Assembly: GCF_030317105.1 (NCBI RefSeq)
Contig: NZ_JASZYG010000002.1
Span: 186,001-250,000, forward strand
Direction of reading: 5' to 3'
DNA from: Variovorax brevis
Lineage (GTDB): Bacteria > Pseudomonadota > Gammaproteobacteria > Burkholderiales > Burkholderiaceae_C
Length of the DNA: 64,000 nucleotides
Shown here: positions 16,950 to 28,315 of the stretch, piece after piece
How positions within the stretch are numbered: position 1 is the first letter of the stretch
Layout: the number at the start of each line of letters is the position of its first letter
Notes under the pieces: model-generated
What the model was told of the DNA's origin: nothing
The model's database searches: none
What the model saw: only the letters and a program-made list of their open reading frames with translations
Position numbers and translations under genes: made by a program

Positions 16950-17996
16950 TCAGGCCGCTTCGCGGTAGAAGGGTTGGCGGCTCAAGCTGCGGCCGGGCAG
17001 TGGCGACACGGCCGCGCCGATGGCGGCGATGTGCTCCGGCGTGGTGCCGCAGCAGCCACCAACGATGTTCACGAGGCCGTCGGATGCGAACTCGTGCAGC
17101 AGGCGCGAGGTCACGTCGGGCGTTTCGTCAAAACCCGTTTCGCTCATCGGATTGGGCAAGCCGGCGTTGGGGTAGCAACTGATGAAGGTGTCGCCCGCCA
17201 CGCGCGCCAGTTCCTGGATGTAGGGGCGCATCAGCGCAGCGCCCAGGGCGCAGTTCAGGCCGACGGCCAGCGGTTGCGCGTGGCGCACGCTGTGCCAGAA
17301 CGCGGTCACGGTCTGTCCGCTCAGGATGCGGCCCGACGCATCGGTGACGGTGCCGCTGATGATGATCGGCAATCGCTCGCCGCTGGCCTCGAAGTATTCG
17401 TCGACGGCGAAGAGTGCGGCCTTGGAATTGAGCGTGTCGAAGATGGTCTCGACCAGGATCACGTCGGCGCCGCCTTCCACGAGTGCCTCGACCTGCTCGT
17501 AGTAGGACGCGCGCAGTTCTTCGAAGCTGACGTTGCGCGCACCGGGGTCGTTCACGTCGGGGCTGATGCTGGCGGTCTTGGGCGTCGGGCCCAAGGCGCC
17601 GGCGACGAAGCGGGGCTTGTCAGGCGTGCTGAACTTGTCGCAGGCCGCGCGTGCGAGCCTGGCGGATTCGAGGTTCATCTCGCGCGCCAGATCGGCCATC
17701 TTGTAGTCTTCCTGCGCGATGCGGGTCGCGCCGAAGGTGTTGGTTTCGATGAGGTCCGCACCGGCCGCGAGGTAGCCTTCATGGATGTCGCGGATGACGT
17801 CGGGGCGGGTGAGCGAGAGCAACTCGTTGTTGCCCTTGACGTCGCGTTCGAAGTCCTTGAAGCGCTCGCCACGGTACTGCTCTTCCGTGAGCTTGAAGCG
17901 CTGGATCATCGTGCCCATGGCGCCGTCGAGGATGGCGATGCGGGAGGCGAGGATGGCAGGCAGGGCCTGGCCGCGGGTGTAGGCGATGGGCTTCAT
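16950..17996 (-). CDS. metH1: homocysteine S-methyltransferase module of split methionine synthase (MetH N-terminal part)
   Basis: This 348-residue protein corresponds to the homocysteine-binding domain of cobalamin-dependent methionine synthase. It opens with [18 protein letters not shown] and has zinc-ligand cysteines in VGLNCALGA and [13 protein letters not shown]. Full-length MetH is about 1200 residues; in many Comamonadaceae it is split, with the folate-, cobalamin- and reactivation domains encoded by a second gene, which I infer here because the sequence simply stops after the first domain. The partner is not in the window. The ATG at 17996 is chosen because upstream frame sequence is not MetH-like. 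No cobalamin riboswitch was recognised upstream. Confidence 0.85.
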   Translation of the reverse strand: MKPIAYTRGQALPAILASRIAILDGAMGTMIQRFKLTEEQYRGERFKDFERDVKGNNELLSLTRPDVIRDIHEGYLAAGADLIETNTFGATRIAQEDYKMADLAREMNLESARLARAACDKFSTPDKPRFVAGALGPTPKTASISPDVNDPGARNVSFEELRASYYEQVEALVEGGADVILVETIFDTLNSKAALFAVDEYFEASGERLPIIISGTVTDASGRILSGQTVTAFWHSVRHAQPLAVGLNCALGAALMRPYIQELARVAGDTFISCYPNAGLPNPMSETGFDETPDVTSRLLHEFASDGLVNIVGGCCGTTPEHIAAIGAAVSPLPGRSLSRQPFYREAA

Positions 17997-18156
17997 GCCT
18001 CGATTGTAGAAAGCGGGCTTTGGCCGGTGGGCGCAAGGTTTATTTTCGGCAAAGGATGCACTCACCTTACGGCTGGCGCCGGTAGGTGCACGTCGGTTGC
18101 GCAACAATAGGTACAGCAGGCGGTCAGCACGGGCGCCTTGCTCACAACAAACTATC

Positions 18157-18171
18157 AGGGAGAAGATCGTG
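18157..18171 (+). promoter_or_regulatory. ribosome binding site deciding a GTG start
   Basis: AGGGAGA lies 5 nt before the GTG at 18169 and selects this start for the lipoprotein gene over earlier in-frame codons, which would place a polar extension before the signal peptide. Confidence 0.65.
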
Positions 18172-18726
18172 CGCAATATTGGATTGATTTCTGCGCTTGC
18201 AGGCGCGGCGCTTTTGAGCGGCTGTGCGCAGCAGTTGGAACAGGTAAAGCAGGTCAATCAGGCACTTGCAGCCATAAGCAACCCGCAAACTTCCAGCGGT
18301 CAATTGGGGATCGGTGGACGACAGCCAAGTCCGGCACAAGCGGCGGCGGTTGATTCCAACTTGAATACAGCAATAGGAGACCGGGCCATTGCAGAAGCGC
18401 GAAGAGAAGCTTCATCCAACATTTCAAAGCTGCTCAGAATCATGTCGTGCACGCCACAAGGCGAATATCCCCAGCGTTACTTGAATTCAATGGCGGCGCC
18501 GGGCGCCAATGTGACCCTGTACCCGCCCCCTGCCGGGACAATGCGTTACCACCCGAAGAGTCAGTGCCTGACGGTGACAAGACTTGATGGATGGCGCATG
18601 CAGGCGAAAAATGCACTTCAGTTCCGTGCGGTCTACACCTCGGATGCGAGCGGCGAAAGTTCGAACGATACCTACACGTTTATCAAACAACCTGATGGTT
18701 TTTGGCTGCTTGGCTCACCTACCTAG
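18169..18726 (+). CDS. small predicted lipoprotein of unknown function
   Basis: This 185-residue protein begins at a GTG (18169) and has a lipoprotein signal: a short charged start, a hydrophobic stretch ([11 protein letters not shown]) and the lipobox LSGC with the cysteine at about residue 18. The rest is soluble, with [16 protein letters not shown] and [15 protein letters not shown] at the C-terminus. I do not recognise the family. Its DNA is visibly less GC-rich than the neighbours, which hints at transfer. The stop codon TAG overlaps the left edge of an IS630 element, yet the frame would end at the same TAG without the insertion, so the gene is not truncated. Confidence 0.7.
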   Translation: MRNIGLISALAGAALLSGCAQQLEQVKQVNQALAAISNPQTSSGQLGIGGRQPSPAQAAAVDSNLNTAIGDRAIAEARREASSNISKLLRIMSCTPQGEYPQRYLNSMAAPGANVTLYPPPAGTMRYHPKSQCLTVTRLDGWRMQAKNALQFRAVYTSDASGESSNDTYTFIKQPDGFWLLGSPT

Positions 18727-19976
18727 TACTCCGTTCCTGTAAAAGCTTTACGTTTCTGTCATCTGGAAGTCGAAGCTCTTCCACTGGAAGCGAACGGGCT
18801 GGGCGTTCATCTCGTCGATGCCTTTGAGGATGCGTTGCTTGAGTTCGTCGACTGAGGCAACCCGGATGTGACGCAGGAACGACCGAGCCATCTTCGAGAA
18901 GGCCGACTCGACGAGATTGAGCCAAGAGCCGTGCTTTGGGGTGTGCACGTACTCGAAGCGTCCCGGGCGGCTGGCCAAGTAGGCCATCGTCTCCTTGGAG
19001 ATGTGGGCACTATGGTTGTCCAGCACGATGCGGATGACTGCCTCGCTCGGGTAGTGCGCATGCAAGCGTTCGAGCAGTGCGATGAACTCGCGGCTGCGAT
19101 GGCGCGCCTCGACGTTGGCGATGATCTCGCCGCTATGCAGGTCCAGTGCCGCAATGATCGACAAGGTGCCATGGCGTACGTATTCGTGATCACGCCCCAC
19201 CCCGGGGTGCGCACTGGGCACCGGCGGTAGATCCGGCGCTGTCACGCCCAGTGCCTGCACGCCCGGCTTCTCATCGACGCTGACGGTATAGATCGCCGTG
19301 GGACGCGCGTCGTGGGCCGCATCGACGCGATATAGGTTCACGTCGCGATAGACCATCAGCACTTCGGCCATCTTGCGCTCGAACTGCGCGTCGCGCCGCT
19401 CGAGGTAGTAGCGCACCCGGTGCGGCTTGAGCTCATGGGCGTCAAGGATGCGCCATACCGTGGTCTTGCCCGCCCGAGCCAGTCGCTCGAAGCCCGCGCT
19501 GTGCGCGTACGCGCTGACGTGCGCGGCCAACGCCGACAGCGTCCAAAGCTCCGCGGCGTAGCCCAAGTCCTTGGGCTTGCTACAGGCCAGGTCCACCACC
19601 CAGGCGCGAGCGTCATCGGTGATTTGCGGCGGGTGCGGTCGGTGGTAGCGATCCCGCAACCCCGTCGCCACACCCGTTGCCAGGGCCTTGTCGATGCACT
19701 TGTAGATCGTCGGCCGGGACGTGCCCAGCGCGCGCTGTATCTGGGTGGGCGATTGCCCATCGGCATACGCCAGCAGCACCCGGGCTCGTTCGACTTCGCG
19801 CGCCGGCGCCGTGCGCGAGCCCGCAAGCTCCTCGAGCATCGCTTTGTGCTCCTCGCTCAGCGTCAACGCTGCTCGCCCAGTCCGTCGTGCCATGCCAGCC
19901 TCCAAAAGGAATCGCTGGGCACGCATGATCGCACATGATCACAGTTACGTAAATGTTTTAACGGAACGATGTACTA
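18724..19976. mobile_element. IS630-family insertion sequence with TA duplication
   Basis: A complete element of about 1249 bp (18726-19974) is bounded by TA on both sides (18724-18725 and 19975-19976). The ends form an imperfect inverted repeat of about 40 bp; shared blocks include CGTTCC, TTTACGT and CTGT. On both sides the TA lies in CTAG, the preferred IS630 target, and removing the element restores CTAG. Ends and transposase are intact, so it may still be active. Confidence 0.9.
18748..19893 (-). CDS. IS630-family transposase
   Basis: This 381-residue DDE transposase has an N-terminal helix-turn-helix region (about 45-75: QSPTQIQRALGTSRPTIYKC) and a C-terminal catalytic domain with D207 (VSVDEKPG), D292 (VLDNHSAH) and E329 (WLNLVESAFSKM). 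All three acidic residues are present and no frameshift is seen, so it looks functional. Single-frame coding without programmed frameshifting is usual for this group. The ATG at 19893 (MARRTGRAA) is preferred over one 11 codons upstream. It lies alone inside the element and on the opposite strand to the lipoprotein. Confidence 0.95.
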   Translation of the reverse strand: MARRTGRAALTLSEEHKAMLEELAGSRTAPAREVERARVLLAYADGQSPTQIQRALGTSRPTIYKCIDKALATGVATGLRDRYHRPHPPQITDDARAWVVDLACSKPKDLGYAAELWTLSALAAHVSAYAHSAGFERLARAGKTTVWRILDAHELKPHRVRYYLERRDAQFERKMAEVLMVYRDVNLYRVDAAHDARPTAIYTVSVDEKPGVQALGVTAPDLPPVPSAHPGVGRDHEYVRHGTLSIIAALDLHSGEIIANVEARHRSREFIALLERLHAHYPSEAVIRIVLDNHSAHISKETMAYLASRPGRFEYVHTPKHGSWLNLVESAFSKMARSFLRHIRVASVDELKQRILKGIDEMNAQPVRFQWKSFDFQMTET

Positions 19977-20000
19977 GTTGAGCTGACTTCCTGGCATCGG

Positions 20001-20708
20001 TCAGAAAGTTGGCGTTTGTTTGCTTACGGCGCGCCGCAATGCCGCACGCGCCAGCAGCCGCGTGGAATCGAGCGTGGGCAGCGGCGAGTTGGTGTCGTTC
20101 ATGATGAGCGGGATCTCGGTGCAGCCCAACACCACGGCATCGCACCCAGCGTCCTTCATGCGCCCGAACACGCGGCGGAAGGTCACGATGGCGTCGGGCT
20201 TGAAGATGCCGCAGACCAGTTCGTCCATGATGATGCGGTTGATTTCATCACGCTCCGCGTCGCTGGGGCGAACGAAGTCGAGGCCGAGTTCTTCCAGTTT
20301 GTCGGGGTAGACCTCGCTGTCGACCAGCCATCGTGTGCCCGTCACGCCGATGCGCCTGAGACCACGCCGCGCCGCATCGGCCGCCACTTCCTGCGCGATG
20401 TGCAGCCACGGCAGCGGCGAGCGCGGCATCACGAAGTCGAAGGCCTGGTGGATGGTGTTGTCGGGGCAGATCAGGAAGTCGGCGCCACTGCGCGCCAGCT
20501 TGTCGGCCGAACGCAGCATGAGTTCGCCCACGCCCTGCCAGTCGTTGCGGTAGATGCGGCCCATGTAGTCTGCGAGCGAGGGCGTGTGCATCGACACTTC
20601 TGGATGGGCGTGCGGTCCGAGCAGCGCCGCACCCTCGACGCAGATGGTCTGGTAGCAAAGCGCCGCGCCTTCGGCGGAACAGGCGACGATTCCGATGTGC
20701 TGGGGCAT
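20001..20708 (-). CDS. aspartate/glutamate racemase family protein
   Basis: This 235-residue protein belongs to the aspartate/glutamate racemase superfamily. Both catalytic-type cysteines are present: CPDNTIHQ in the N-terminal half and LGCTEIPLI in the C-terminal half, with the usual GxTGT-like turn (IGVTGTRW). The ATG at 20708 is used. It is the last gene of the minus-strand hut run, 59 nt after hutG, and may be cotranscribed; glutamate is the end product of that pathway, so an amino-acid racemase is a sensible companion, though substrate is unknown. The IS630 copy lies just downstream of its stop. Confidence 0.8.
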   Translation of the reverse strand: MPQHIGIVACSAEGAALCYQTICVEGAALLGPHAHPEVSMHTPSLADYMGRIYRNDWQGVGELMLRSADKLARSGADFLICPDNTIHQAFDFVMPRSPLPWLHIAQEVAADAARRGLRRIGVTGTRWLVDSEVYPDKLEELGLDFVRPSDAERDEINRIIMDELVCGIFKPDAIVTFRRVFGRMKDAGCDAVVLGCTEIPLIMNDTNSPLPTLDSTRLLARAALRRAVSKQTPTF

Positions 20709-20767
20709 GGCGCGCATTGTGCGGCGACTGGCCCCGTTTTGCTGCGGCCGCGATTGCCGCACTCGCT

Positions 20768-21595
20768 TCAGCGCCTCTCGACGAAGCCCAGCACCGCCTC
20801 CAGCATTCGCCGCACATGCGGCCGCACACCGGCCGCCACCTCAGGCAGGTAGTCGAAGGGCAACTGCTCCTGCATGTAGCTGCACTGCGTCATCTCCAGT
20901 TGCACCGCATGCACGCCCTGCCCCGGCTGGCCGTAGTGGCGCGTGATGTGGCCGCCCTTGAAGCGGCCGTTGAGAACGCCGGTGTAGCCCGTCGCTTCTT
21001 TCGCGATCGCCAAGAGTTGCGCGGCCAGCGCCGGGTCGCAGCTTGCGCCATCGGCGGTGCCGAGGTTGAGGTCGGGCAACTTGCCCTCGAAAAAACGCGG
21101 CAGCACGGAGCGGATCGAATGTGCGTCCCACAGCGCCGCAACGCCATGCTGCGCCTTGATGCGTACGAGTTCTTCTGCCAGCTTCGCGTGATACGGCCGC
21201 CAGATGGCTTCGCGGCGTGCGGCGATTTCTTCTTCGCCCGGCACGTCGCCGTTGGCATACAGCGGTGTGTCGTCGAAGGTGTCGACCGGGCACAGGCCCG
21301 TCACGCTTTGGCCGGGATACAGGCTCGCGCCATCGGGCGGACGGTTGAGATCGATCACATAGCGCGAGTGCGTGGCCATGAGCACCGAGGCACCGAGCTC
21401 CTTCACTGCAAAGTCGTAGAGCTTGTCGAGGTGCCAATCGGTGTCGGGCACATGGCGCGCTTCATCGGTCAGCCGTGCCGCCAGCGCCGCAGGAACGTGC
21501 GTGCCGACATGCGGCATCGAGATCAGCAAGGGGCGCGTGCCCTGATGAAAGCGGAAAGGCGGCTCGGTGGTGTCGAAGAGGCTCATGGAAGTCAT
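20768..21595 (-). CDS. hutG: N-formylglutamate deformylase
   Basis: This 275-residue hydrolase performs the last step of the five-step histidine route, N-formylglutamate to glutamate and formate. Conserved stretches are LLISMPHVGTHVP, ATHSRYVIDLNRPP and LWDAHSIRSVLP, which supply metal-binding and catalytic residues. It overlaps hutF by 4 nt (ATGA), showing translational coupling. An internal ATG three codons in (MSLF) is a possible alternative start. Presence of HutF directly upstream confirms the deformylase type of HutG rather than the formiminoglutamase that shares the name. Confidence 0.93.
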   Translation of the reverse strand: MTSMSLFDTTEPPFRFHQGTRPLLISMPHVGTHVPAALAARLTDEARHVPDTDWHLDKLYDFAVKELGASVLMATHSRYVIDLNRPPDGASLYPGQSVTGLCPVDTFDDTPLYANGDVPGEEEIAARREAIWRPYHAKLAEELVRIKAQHGVAALWDAHSIRSVLPRFFEGKLPDLNLGTADGASCDPALAAQLLAIAKEATGYTGVLNGRFKGGHITRHYGQPGQGVHAVQLEMTQCSYMQEQLPFDYLPEVAAGVRPHVRRMLEAVLGFVERR

Positions 21596-22974
21596 GCCTT
21601 GTTCTCAAGCAATTGGCGGCGTGCGGCGACGAAGCCGGCGGCCGCGCTGTCGTGAAGCGGATGGCGTCCTGCGACAACGCGGTGGCGTCCGGCAGTCCAC
21701 ACACCGTCGATCGCGCTGGTGCGGTGGCTCGCAAAGACGTGCGAGGACAGCATGTTGCTCGCATCGAGTCCCGCGAGCGCGGGGTGATTCGCGTCGAGCG
21801 CGACGAAGTCCGCCTGCTGTCCCACGGCGAGGCCGGCGACAGGGCGGCCCGCGGCCTGCGCACCGCCCTGCACGGCCGCCAGCGTCATCGATGTGGCGAC
21901 CTGCGGATGCGCCGCACTGGCCGCGACGTTGCGCTGGCGCGTGCCCAGGCGCTGGCTGTATTCGAGCATCAGCAACTCCTCGGCCGCGTTGACGCAGATG
22001 TGGCTGTCCGAGCCCACGCCCCATGCGCCTTCCCAGCGCGGCAGGTCGAAGATGCCATCGCCGAGGTTGGCTTCGGTGGTCGGGCACAAGCCGGCGACGG
22101 CGCCACTCGCTGCGCCGCGGCGGTATTCGTCGGCGTCCATGTGGGTCGCGTGCACGAGGCACCAGCGTGCATCGACGTCCGCATGATCGAGCAGCCATGC
22201 GACCGGGCGCTGACCGCTCCAGCCGACGCAGTCGTCGACCTCCTTGGTCTGCTCGGCGATGTGGATGTGGATGGGCGCGCTGACGTCGATGGCGTTCAAG
22301 CCTGCGAGTGCCTCGCGCAGGCCTTCGGGCGGCACGGCGCGCAACGAATGCGGCGCCAAGCCGAGGCGTGCGCCTTGCTCATCGCAGGCGGGCTTGAGGC
22401 GTTCGAGCAGGCGCAGCATCGAATCGGTGGAGCGGATGAAGCGCTTCTGGCCGTCGTTCGGCGGCAGGCCGCCGAAGCCGCTGGTCTGGTAGAGCACGGG
22501 CAGCAAAGTCATGCCGATGCCGGCACGTTGCGCGGCGCGCAATAGGGCGTGCGCGAGCGTGGCGTCATCGGCATAGGGGCGCCCGTCGACGTCGTGGTGC
22601 ACGTAGTGGAATTCGCAGACCGACGTGTAGCCCGCTTCGATCATCTCGACATACAAGGCCAGCGCAATGGCTTCGAGTTGGGTCGGGTCAAGGCGCGAGG
22701 CGAAGCGGTACATCAGCGTGCGCCAGCTCCAGAAGCTGTCCTGCGCCTCGCCGCGGAACTCCGTGAGGCCTGCGATCGCACGCTGAAAGGCGTGGGAGTG
22801 CAGGTTGGGCATGCCGGGGATCACGGGGCCGTTGACGACGGTTGTGCCTGCGGGTGCATCGGCGTCGGGTTGCACGTGGGTGAGTTGGCCCGATTCGTTC
22901 CACTGCAGCAGGACGTTCCGCCGCCAGCCTTGCGGCAGCAACGCATCCTTGGCGAAGAGGCTGCCGCGCGTCAT
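21592..22974 (-). CDS. hutF: formimidoylglutamate deiminase
   Basis: This 460-residue amidohydrolase converts N-formimino-glutamate to N-formylglutamate and ammonia. The metal site is visible in [16 protein letters not shown] (about residues 56-71), with further residues in [14 protein letters not shown] and [16 protein letters not shown]. The ATG at 22974 overlaps the hutI stop by 4 nt, and hutG follows with another 4-nt overlap, so hutI-hutF-hutG form a tightly coupled unit. Length is typical. It defines the five-enzyme branch of histidine degradation. Confidence 0.93.
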   Translation of the reverse strand: MTRGSLFAKDALLPQGWRRNVLLQWNESGQLTHVQPDADAPAGTTVVNGPVIPGMPNLHSHAFQRAIAGLTEFRGEAQDSFWSWRTLMYRFASRLDPTQLEAIALALYVEMIEAGYTSVCEFHYVHHDVDGRPYADDATLAHALLRAAQRAGIGMTLLPVLYQTSGFGGLPPNDGQKRFIRSTDSMLRLLERLKPACDEQGARLGLAPHSLRAVPPEGLREALAGLNAIDVSAPIHIHIAEQTKEVDDCVGWSGQRPVAWLLDHADVDARWCLVHATHMDADEYRRGAASGAVAGLCPTTEANLGDGIFDLPRWEGAWGVGSDSHICVNAAEELLMLEYSQRLGTRQRNVAASAAHPQVATSMTLAAVQGGAQAAGRPVAGLAVGQQADFVALDANHPALAGLDASNMLSSHVFASHRTSAIDGVWTAGRHRVVAGRHPLHDSAAAGFVAARRQLLENKA

Positions 22975-24194
22975 ACGCTGCCCTCGGCGATGCGGCCCTG
23001 GCGCACGACGGCGCGCACGGGCCGCTGCCCGAACCAGTACGCCAGCTCGGCCGCTTCGCGCACCTTCCACAGCACGAAGTTGGCGGGCTGTCCGACAGCG
23101 ATCGTGCCGTGCGTCTGCTGAAGTCCCAAGGCGCGCGCGGCGTGAACGGTGACGCCATCCAGCACCTCGGGCACCGTCAGGCGGAACAGCGTGCAGGCCA
23201 TGTTCATCATCAGCAAGAGACTCAGCGTTGGCGAGGTGCCGGGGTTGTGGTCGGTGGACACGGCCATCGGCACGCCGGCTGCGCGCAGCGCTTCGATGGG
23301 CGGCAGATGGGTGTCGCGCAGCGTGTAGTAGGCGCCGGGCAAAAGGGTCGCAACGGTGCCGGCTTCGCGCATGGCGTCGATGCCCTTTTGCGACAGGTAT
23401 TCGATGTGGTCGCAGGACAGCGCCCCATAGCGCGCGGCCAATGCAGCGCCTCCCATGTCGGACAGTTGCTCTGCGTGCAGCTTGACGGGCAAGCCGAGTT
23501 GTTGCGCAGCCTTGAAGACGCGCTCTGTTTCATCGAGTGTGAAGGCGATGCGTTCGCAGAACACGTCGACGGCATCGACGAGGCCTTCCGCGGCGAGCGC
23601 GGGCAGCATCCCGGTGCAGACAAGGTCAATGTACTCGCTGCTGCGGCCCGCATATTCCGGCGGCAATGCGTGCGCACCGAGGAAGGTGGTGCGCACCGTC
23701 ACGCCGAAATGCTCACCCAGGCGACGCGCGACGCGCAACTGCTTGCGTTCGTGCTCCAGGGCAAGGCCGTAGCCGGACTTGATCTCGATGGCGCAGACGC
23801 CTTCGGCCAGCAGGTTGACGAGGCGCGCTGCGGCGCTTTCGAAGAGGTCGTCTTCGCTGGCCTCGCGGGTCGCGCGCACGGTGGAGACGATGCCGCCGCC
23901 GGCTTTCGCGACTTCTTCGTAGCTTGCGCCGGCCAGGCGCATCGCAAATTCGTTGGCGCGTTGGCCGCCGTAGACGAGGTGGGTGTGGCAATCGACGAGT
24001 CCCGGCGTGACGAGTGCGCCGCCGCCGTGATGCGCCTGCAGGTGGGCGTCTGACGCTGGCGTGGCTGCGCGCTCGCCGACCCATCGGACGACGCCCTGCT
24101 CCACCACGATGGCGGTGTCGGTGCCGGCCGTGTCGCGCAGGCCAGTCCACAGGCCATCGGCAGAGGGAAGCGAGTTGAACGGTTTCATGTTCAT
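22971..24194 (-). CDS. hutI: imidazolonepropionase
   Basis: This 407-residue amidohydrolase opens the imidazolone ring to give N-formimino-glutamate. Metal-binding motifs are [13 protein letters not shown] (about 67-79), [13 protein letters not shown] and [12 protein letters not shown], the last a HutI signature. It lies 4 nt after hutD and overlaps hutF by 4 nt. The start is ATG-AAC-ATG, so a start two codons later (MKPF) is equally possible. Nothing looks truncated. Confidence 0.95.
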   Translation of the reverse strand: MNMKPFNSLPSADGLWTGLRDTAGTDTAIVVEQGVVRWVGERAATPASDAHLQAHHGGGALVTPGLVDCHTHLVYGGQRANEFAMRLAGASYEEVAKAGGGIVSTVRATREASEDDLFESAAARLVNLLAEGVCAIEIKSGYGLALEHERKQLRVARRLGEHFGVTVRTTFLGAHALPPEYAGRSSEYIDLVCTGMLPALAAEGLVDAVDVFCERIAFTLDETERVFKAAQQLGLPVKLHAEQLSDMGGAALAARYGALSCDHIEYLSQKGIDAMREAGTVATLLPGAYYTLRDTHLPPIEALRAAGVPMAVSTDHNPGTSPTLSLLLMMNMACTLFRLTVPEVLDGVTVHAARALGLQQTHGTIAVGQPANFVLWKVREAAELAYWFGQRPVRAVVRQGRIAEGSV

Positions 24195-24198
24195 CGGA

Positions 24199-24780
24199 TC
24201 AGCTCTTCTTCGGATAGTGCGACCAGCGCACTGCTACGAGGGTGGCGCCAGCCGTCAGGGGCTCCAGCGTCCACGCAAGAGGGCTTTGCGCCCACCACAG
24301 GCCTTCGTCTTTGTGCAGCGTTTCGTCACCTGCACGCCATTGGCCATCGAGGCACATCAGCAGGCCATCGCGTGCGGCATCCAGCGTTTGCGGACTCCGG
24401 ATCACTCGCACATCAGCAGCACACGTCGCACGCCGGCTCATGACGTTGAAGTCGCTCGATGCGCCGCCGAGCAAGGTGCAATCGAGCGCCACGTCGCCGC
24501 TGAATGCGAAGGGTTCATGGGGCTTGTCGAGGCGATGGTCGATGTGGTCGTTGGAATGCAGTCGCACCCCATCGCCGTCGAGCAACATGATCGTCCGGTC
24601 CACCCCCGCGAAGATCGAGAACGGTCCGCTCGCGGCGATGGTCGCGATGCTCACGCGCCAGTCGAAGTGCTCGATGCCTGCGCCTGGTGGCCAGCACGCG
24701 ATCTCGCGCGTGGTGCCGCCGCCGTTCTTCCAAGGGGTGGAGGGCAGGCTCGCGACGGAGAAGCGATGGTGTGCAGTCAT
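24199..24780 (-). CDS. hutD: HutD family protein (cupin-like)
   Basis: This 193-residue protein is a HutD-family cupin-fold protein. The signature [18 protein letters not shown] is at residues 16-33, with [16 protein letters not shown] and [15 protein letters not shown] following. HutD proteins lie in histidine operons and are thought to modulate pathway flux, perhaps by binding formylglutamate; the molecular role is not settled. It is separated from hutU by the second paired palindrome (24792-24902) and precedes hutI by 4 nt. Confidence 0.9.
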   Translation of the reverse strand: MTAHHRFSVASLPSTPWKNGGGTTREIACWPPGAGIEHFDWRVSIATIAASGPFSIFAGVDRTIMLLDGDGVRLHSNDHIDHRLDKPHEPFAFSGDVALDCTLLGGASSDFNVMSRRATCAADVRVIRSPQTLDAARDGLLMCLDGQWRAGDETLHKDEGLWWAQSPLAWTLEPLTAGATLVAVRWSHYPKKS

Positions 24781-24791
24781 AGGTCTTCACT

Positions 24792-24902
24792 CCCTCTCCC
24801 TCCGGGAGAGGGTTGGGGTGAGGGCACCGGGCCTTGGCTGAGACCATCGCCCGATCCATCGCCGAGTGCCCTCACCCTGCCCTCTCCCGGAGGGAGAGGG
24901 GA
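24792..24902. repeat. paired REP-like palindromic units (copy 2)
   Basis: Units 24792-24830 and 24866-24902 are inverted relative to each other and match copy 1 closely (CCCTCTCCCTCCGGGAGAGG plus GGGTGAGGGCACC). The pair lies between hutU and hutD inside the operon, where it may lower downstream expression or protect the upstream mRNA from 3' decay. Confidence 0.85.
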
Positions 24903-24916
24903 AAGAGAAGTCGGAG

Positions 24917-26644
<1,728 letters not shown>

Positions 26645-26701
26645 GGTGATGTCCTTGGAAGAAGTCTTGATGTGGGGTGGCAAATATTGCGTGTGGCGAT
26701 G

Positions 26702-28177
26702 TCAGGCCGGTTGACGCGCATCGCCTGCGATGGCGGTTGCCGCCGGGCGGATCGCAGCGCTGCCAGGCATTGCCGCGTCGGTGGGATAGATCATGCTGGC
26801 CGGAACCTTCATCGTTCGCTTGGCCAGCGGGTAGTACACGAGGCAGGTGACGACCAGGCTCACGATCCAGGACACGTCGGCGCCGCCGAGCATCGTGGCG
26901 ATCGGGCCTTTGTACATCGCCTGGTTCAGGAACGGAATCTGCACCACCACCCCCAGCACGTAGCAGCCCAGCGCCACCGGGTTGTAGGCGCCGTAGCGGC
27001 CATTGCAGTCGTACAGGGCGGGAATGTCCACCTTTTCCTTCGAGACCAGGTAGTAGTCGACCAGGTTCACCGCGCTCCAGGGCACGAAGACCGCCAGCAG
27101 CAGCAGCACGAAGTTCTTGAAGTTGTTGAGGAAGTCGGCACTGGCCAGCAGCGCGACGCCCATCGACACCAGCACGAAGCCGACGATGTAGAGCATGCGG
27201 GCACGCGACGAAATCTGCGACTTGTTGTTGAAGGCGCTCACCGTGGTGAGGATGGTCATGAAGCCGCCGTAGGCATTCAGGCAGTTGACCGTGAGCTTGC
27301 CGGTGACGATGACCACGTAGATCAGCACCGCGACCGTGGGACCGGCCAGGTCGCCCATGAATCCGACCTGGTTCTTCAGGAAGTTGCCGCCCAGGGCTGC
27401 GACCAGCACGCCGAAGGTCATGGCCAGCTGCGCGCCGATGACGCTGCCCGAGAAGGTGGTCCAGAAGGTCGAGGCGATGGTGGTGCGCGTCGGCAGGTAG
27501 CGCGAGTAGTCGGCCACGTAGGGCGCGAAGGTCATCTGCCAGCCGGCCGACAGCGCGATGGTCAGCAGCAGGGTCGACACCGTGAACGGCTTCTGGCCGA
27601 AGGCGCTGGCAACGTCGTGCTGCGCGAACAGCTGGAACGCCAGGTAGCCGAAGCCCAGGATGCCGACCACGGTGGCGATGCGGCCGACCACGTGGATCAG
27701 CCGGTAGCCCACCACCGCTACCAGCGCGGTGAGCGAGCCGAACACCAGGATGCCGAACTCCGGCGCGCTGACGCCGAAGATGCGGTTGATCGCCTGCCCC
27801 GACAGCACGGTGCCGGTGGCGGCAAAGCCCAGGTACATCAGGATGACCAGCACCAGCGGCAAGGCCGCGCCGCGCACGCCGAACTGCACGCGGCTGGAGA
27901 TCATTTGCGGCAGGCCCAGGCGCGGGCCTTGCGCCGAATGCAGCGCCATCACGATGCCGCCGAGCACGTTGCCGATCAGCAATCCGATGATGGCCGTGAG
28001 CGCCTCCGCGCCGAACACGATGGCCAGCGCGCCGTCGACCACGGCCGTGATCTGCATGTTGGCGCCGAACCAGAGGGTGAACTGGCTGCGCGGCGCGCCG
28101 TGGCGCTCGTGCTCGGGAACCATGTCGATGGTTCGGGTTTCAACGCCGCCGAGGGGCGATTCCGCTTCGATGTGCAT
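26702..28177 (-). CDS. NCS1-family permease (cytosine permease-like), probable histidine or urocanate uptake
   Basis: This 491-residue protein has about 12 hydrophobic segments and belongs to the NCS1 cytosine/purine permease family: FTLWFGANMQITAVVDGALA at the start, APYVADYSRYLPTRTT in the middle and VPWSAVNLVDYYLVSKEK later. Members of this family act as hut-linked transporters in several bacteria. It is the first gene of the hutU-hutG run and is divergent from hutC across a 138-bp region holding a HutC-like operator, so induction by urocanate is likely. True substrate (histidine, urocanate or another imidazole) is inferred. Confidence 0.8.
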   Translation of the reverse strand: MHIEAESPLGGVETRTIDMVPEHERHGAPRSQFTLWFGANMQITAVVDGALAIVFGAEALTAIIGLLIGNVLGGIVMALHSAQGPRLGLPQMISSRVQFGVRGAALPLVLVILMYLGFAATGTVLSGQAINRIFGVSAPEFGILVFGSLTALVAVVGYRLIHVVGRIATVVGILGFGYLAFQLFAQHDVASAFGQKPFTVSTLLLTIALSAGWQMTFAPYVADYSRYLPTRTTIASTFWTTFSGSVIGAQLAMTFGVLVAALGGNFLKNQVGFMGDLAGPTVAVLIYVVIVTGKLTVNCLNAYGGFMTILTTVSAFNNKSQISSRARMLYIVGFVLVSMGVALLASADFLNNFKNFVLLLLAVFVPWSAVNLVDYYLVSKEKVDIPALYDCNGRYGAYNPVALGCYVLGVVVQIPFLNQAMYKGPIATMLGGADVSWIVSLVVTCLVYYPLAKRTMKVPASMIYPTDAAMPGSAAIRPAATAIAGDARQPA

Positions 28178-28212
28178 GTGGTGCTTTCCTTGTCCCCCCG
28201 GTTGCTGGACTG

Positions 28213-28255
28213 TACAACTTGGCGATTTACTTGTCTAAGTTGTATATACCAATTG
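28213..28255. promoter_or_regulatory. HutC-type operator region between permease and hutC
   Basis: The AT-rich stretch contains TACAACTT (28213-28220) and its inverted copy AAGTTGTA (28237-28244), with TGTATATAC at 28241-28249 and CTTGTCTAAGTTGTA at 28230-28244. These resemble the CTTGTMTATACA-type sites seen before the other hut genes. It probably lets HutC control the permease operon and itself. Confidence 0.6.
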
Positions 28256-28315
28256 TGTGGTTTACTCTCGCAGACGTCAATACGTTTGCCGACGCCAAAC
28301 CCTCAGGTAAACCCT

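Noticed and set aside
17997..18168. Possible cobalamin riboswitch before the MetH-type gene.
   Set aside because: No B12-box-like sequence or conserved helices recognised in this 172-bp gap.
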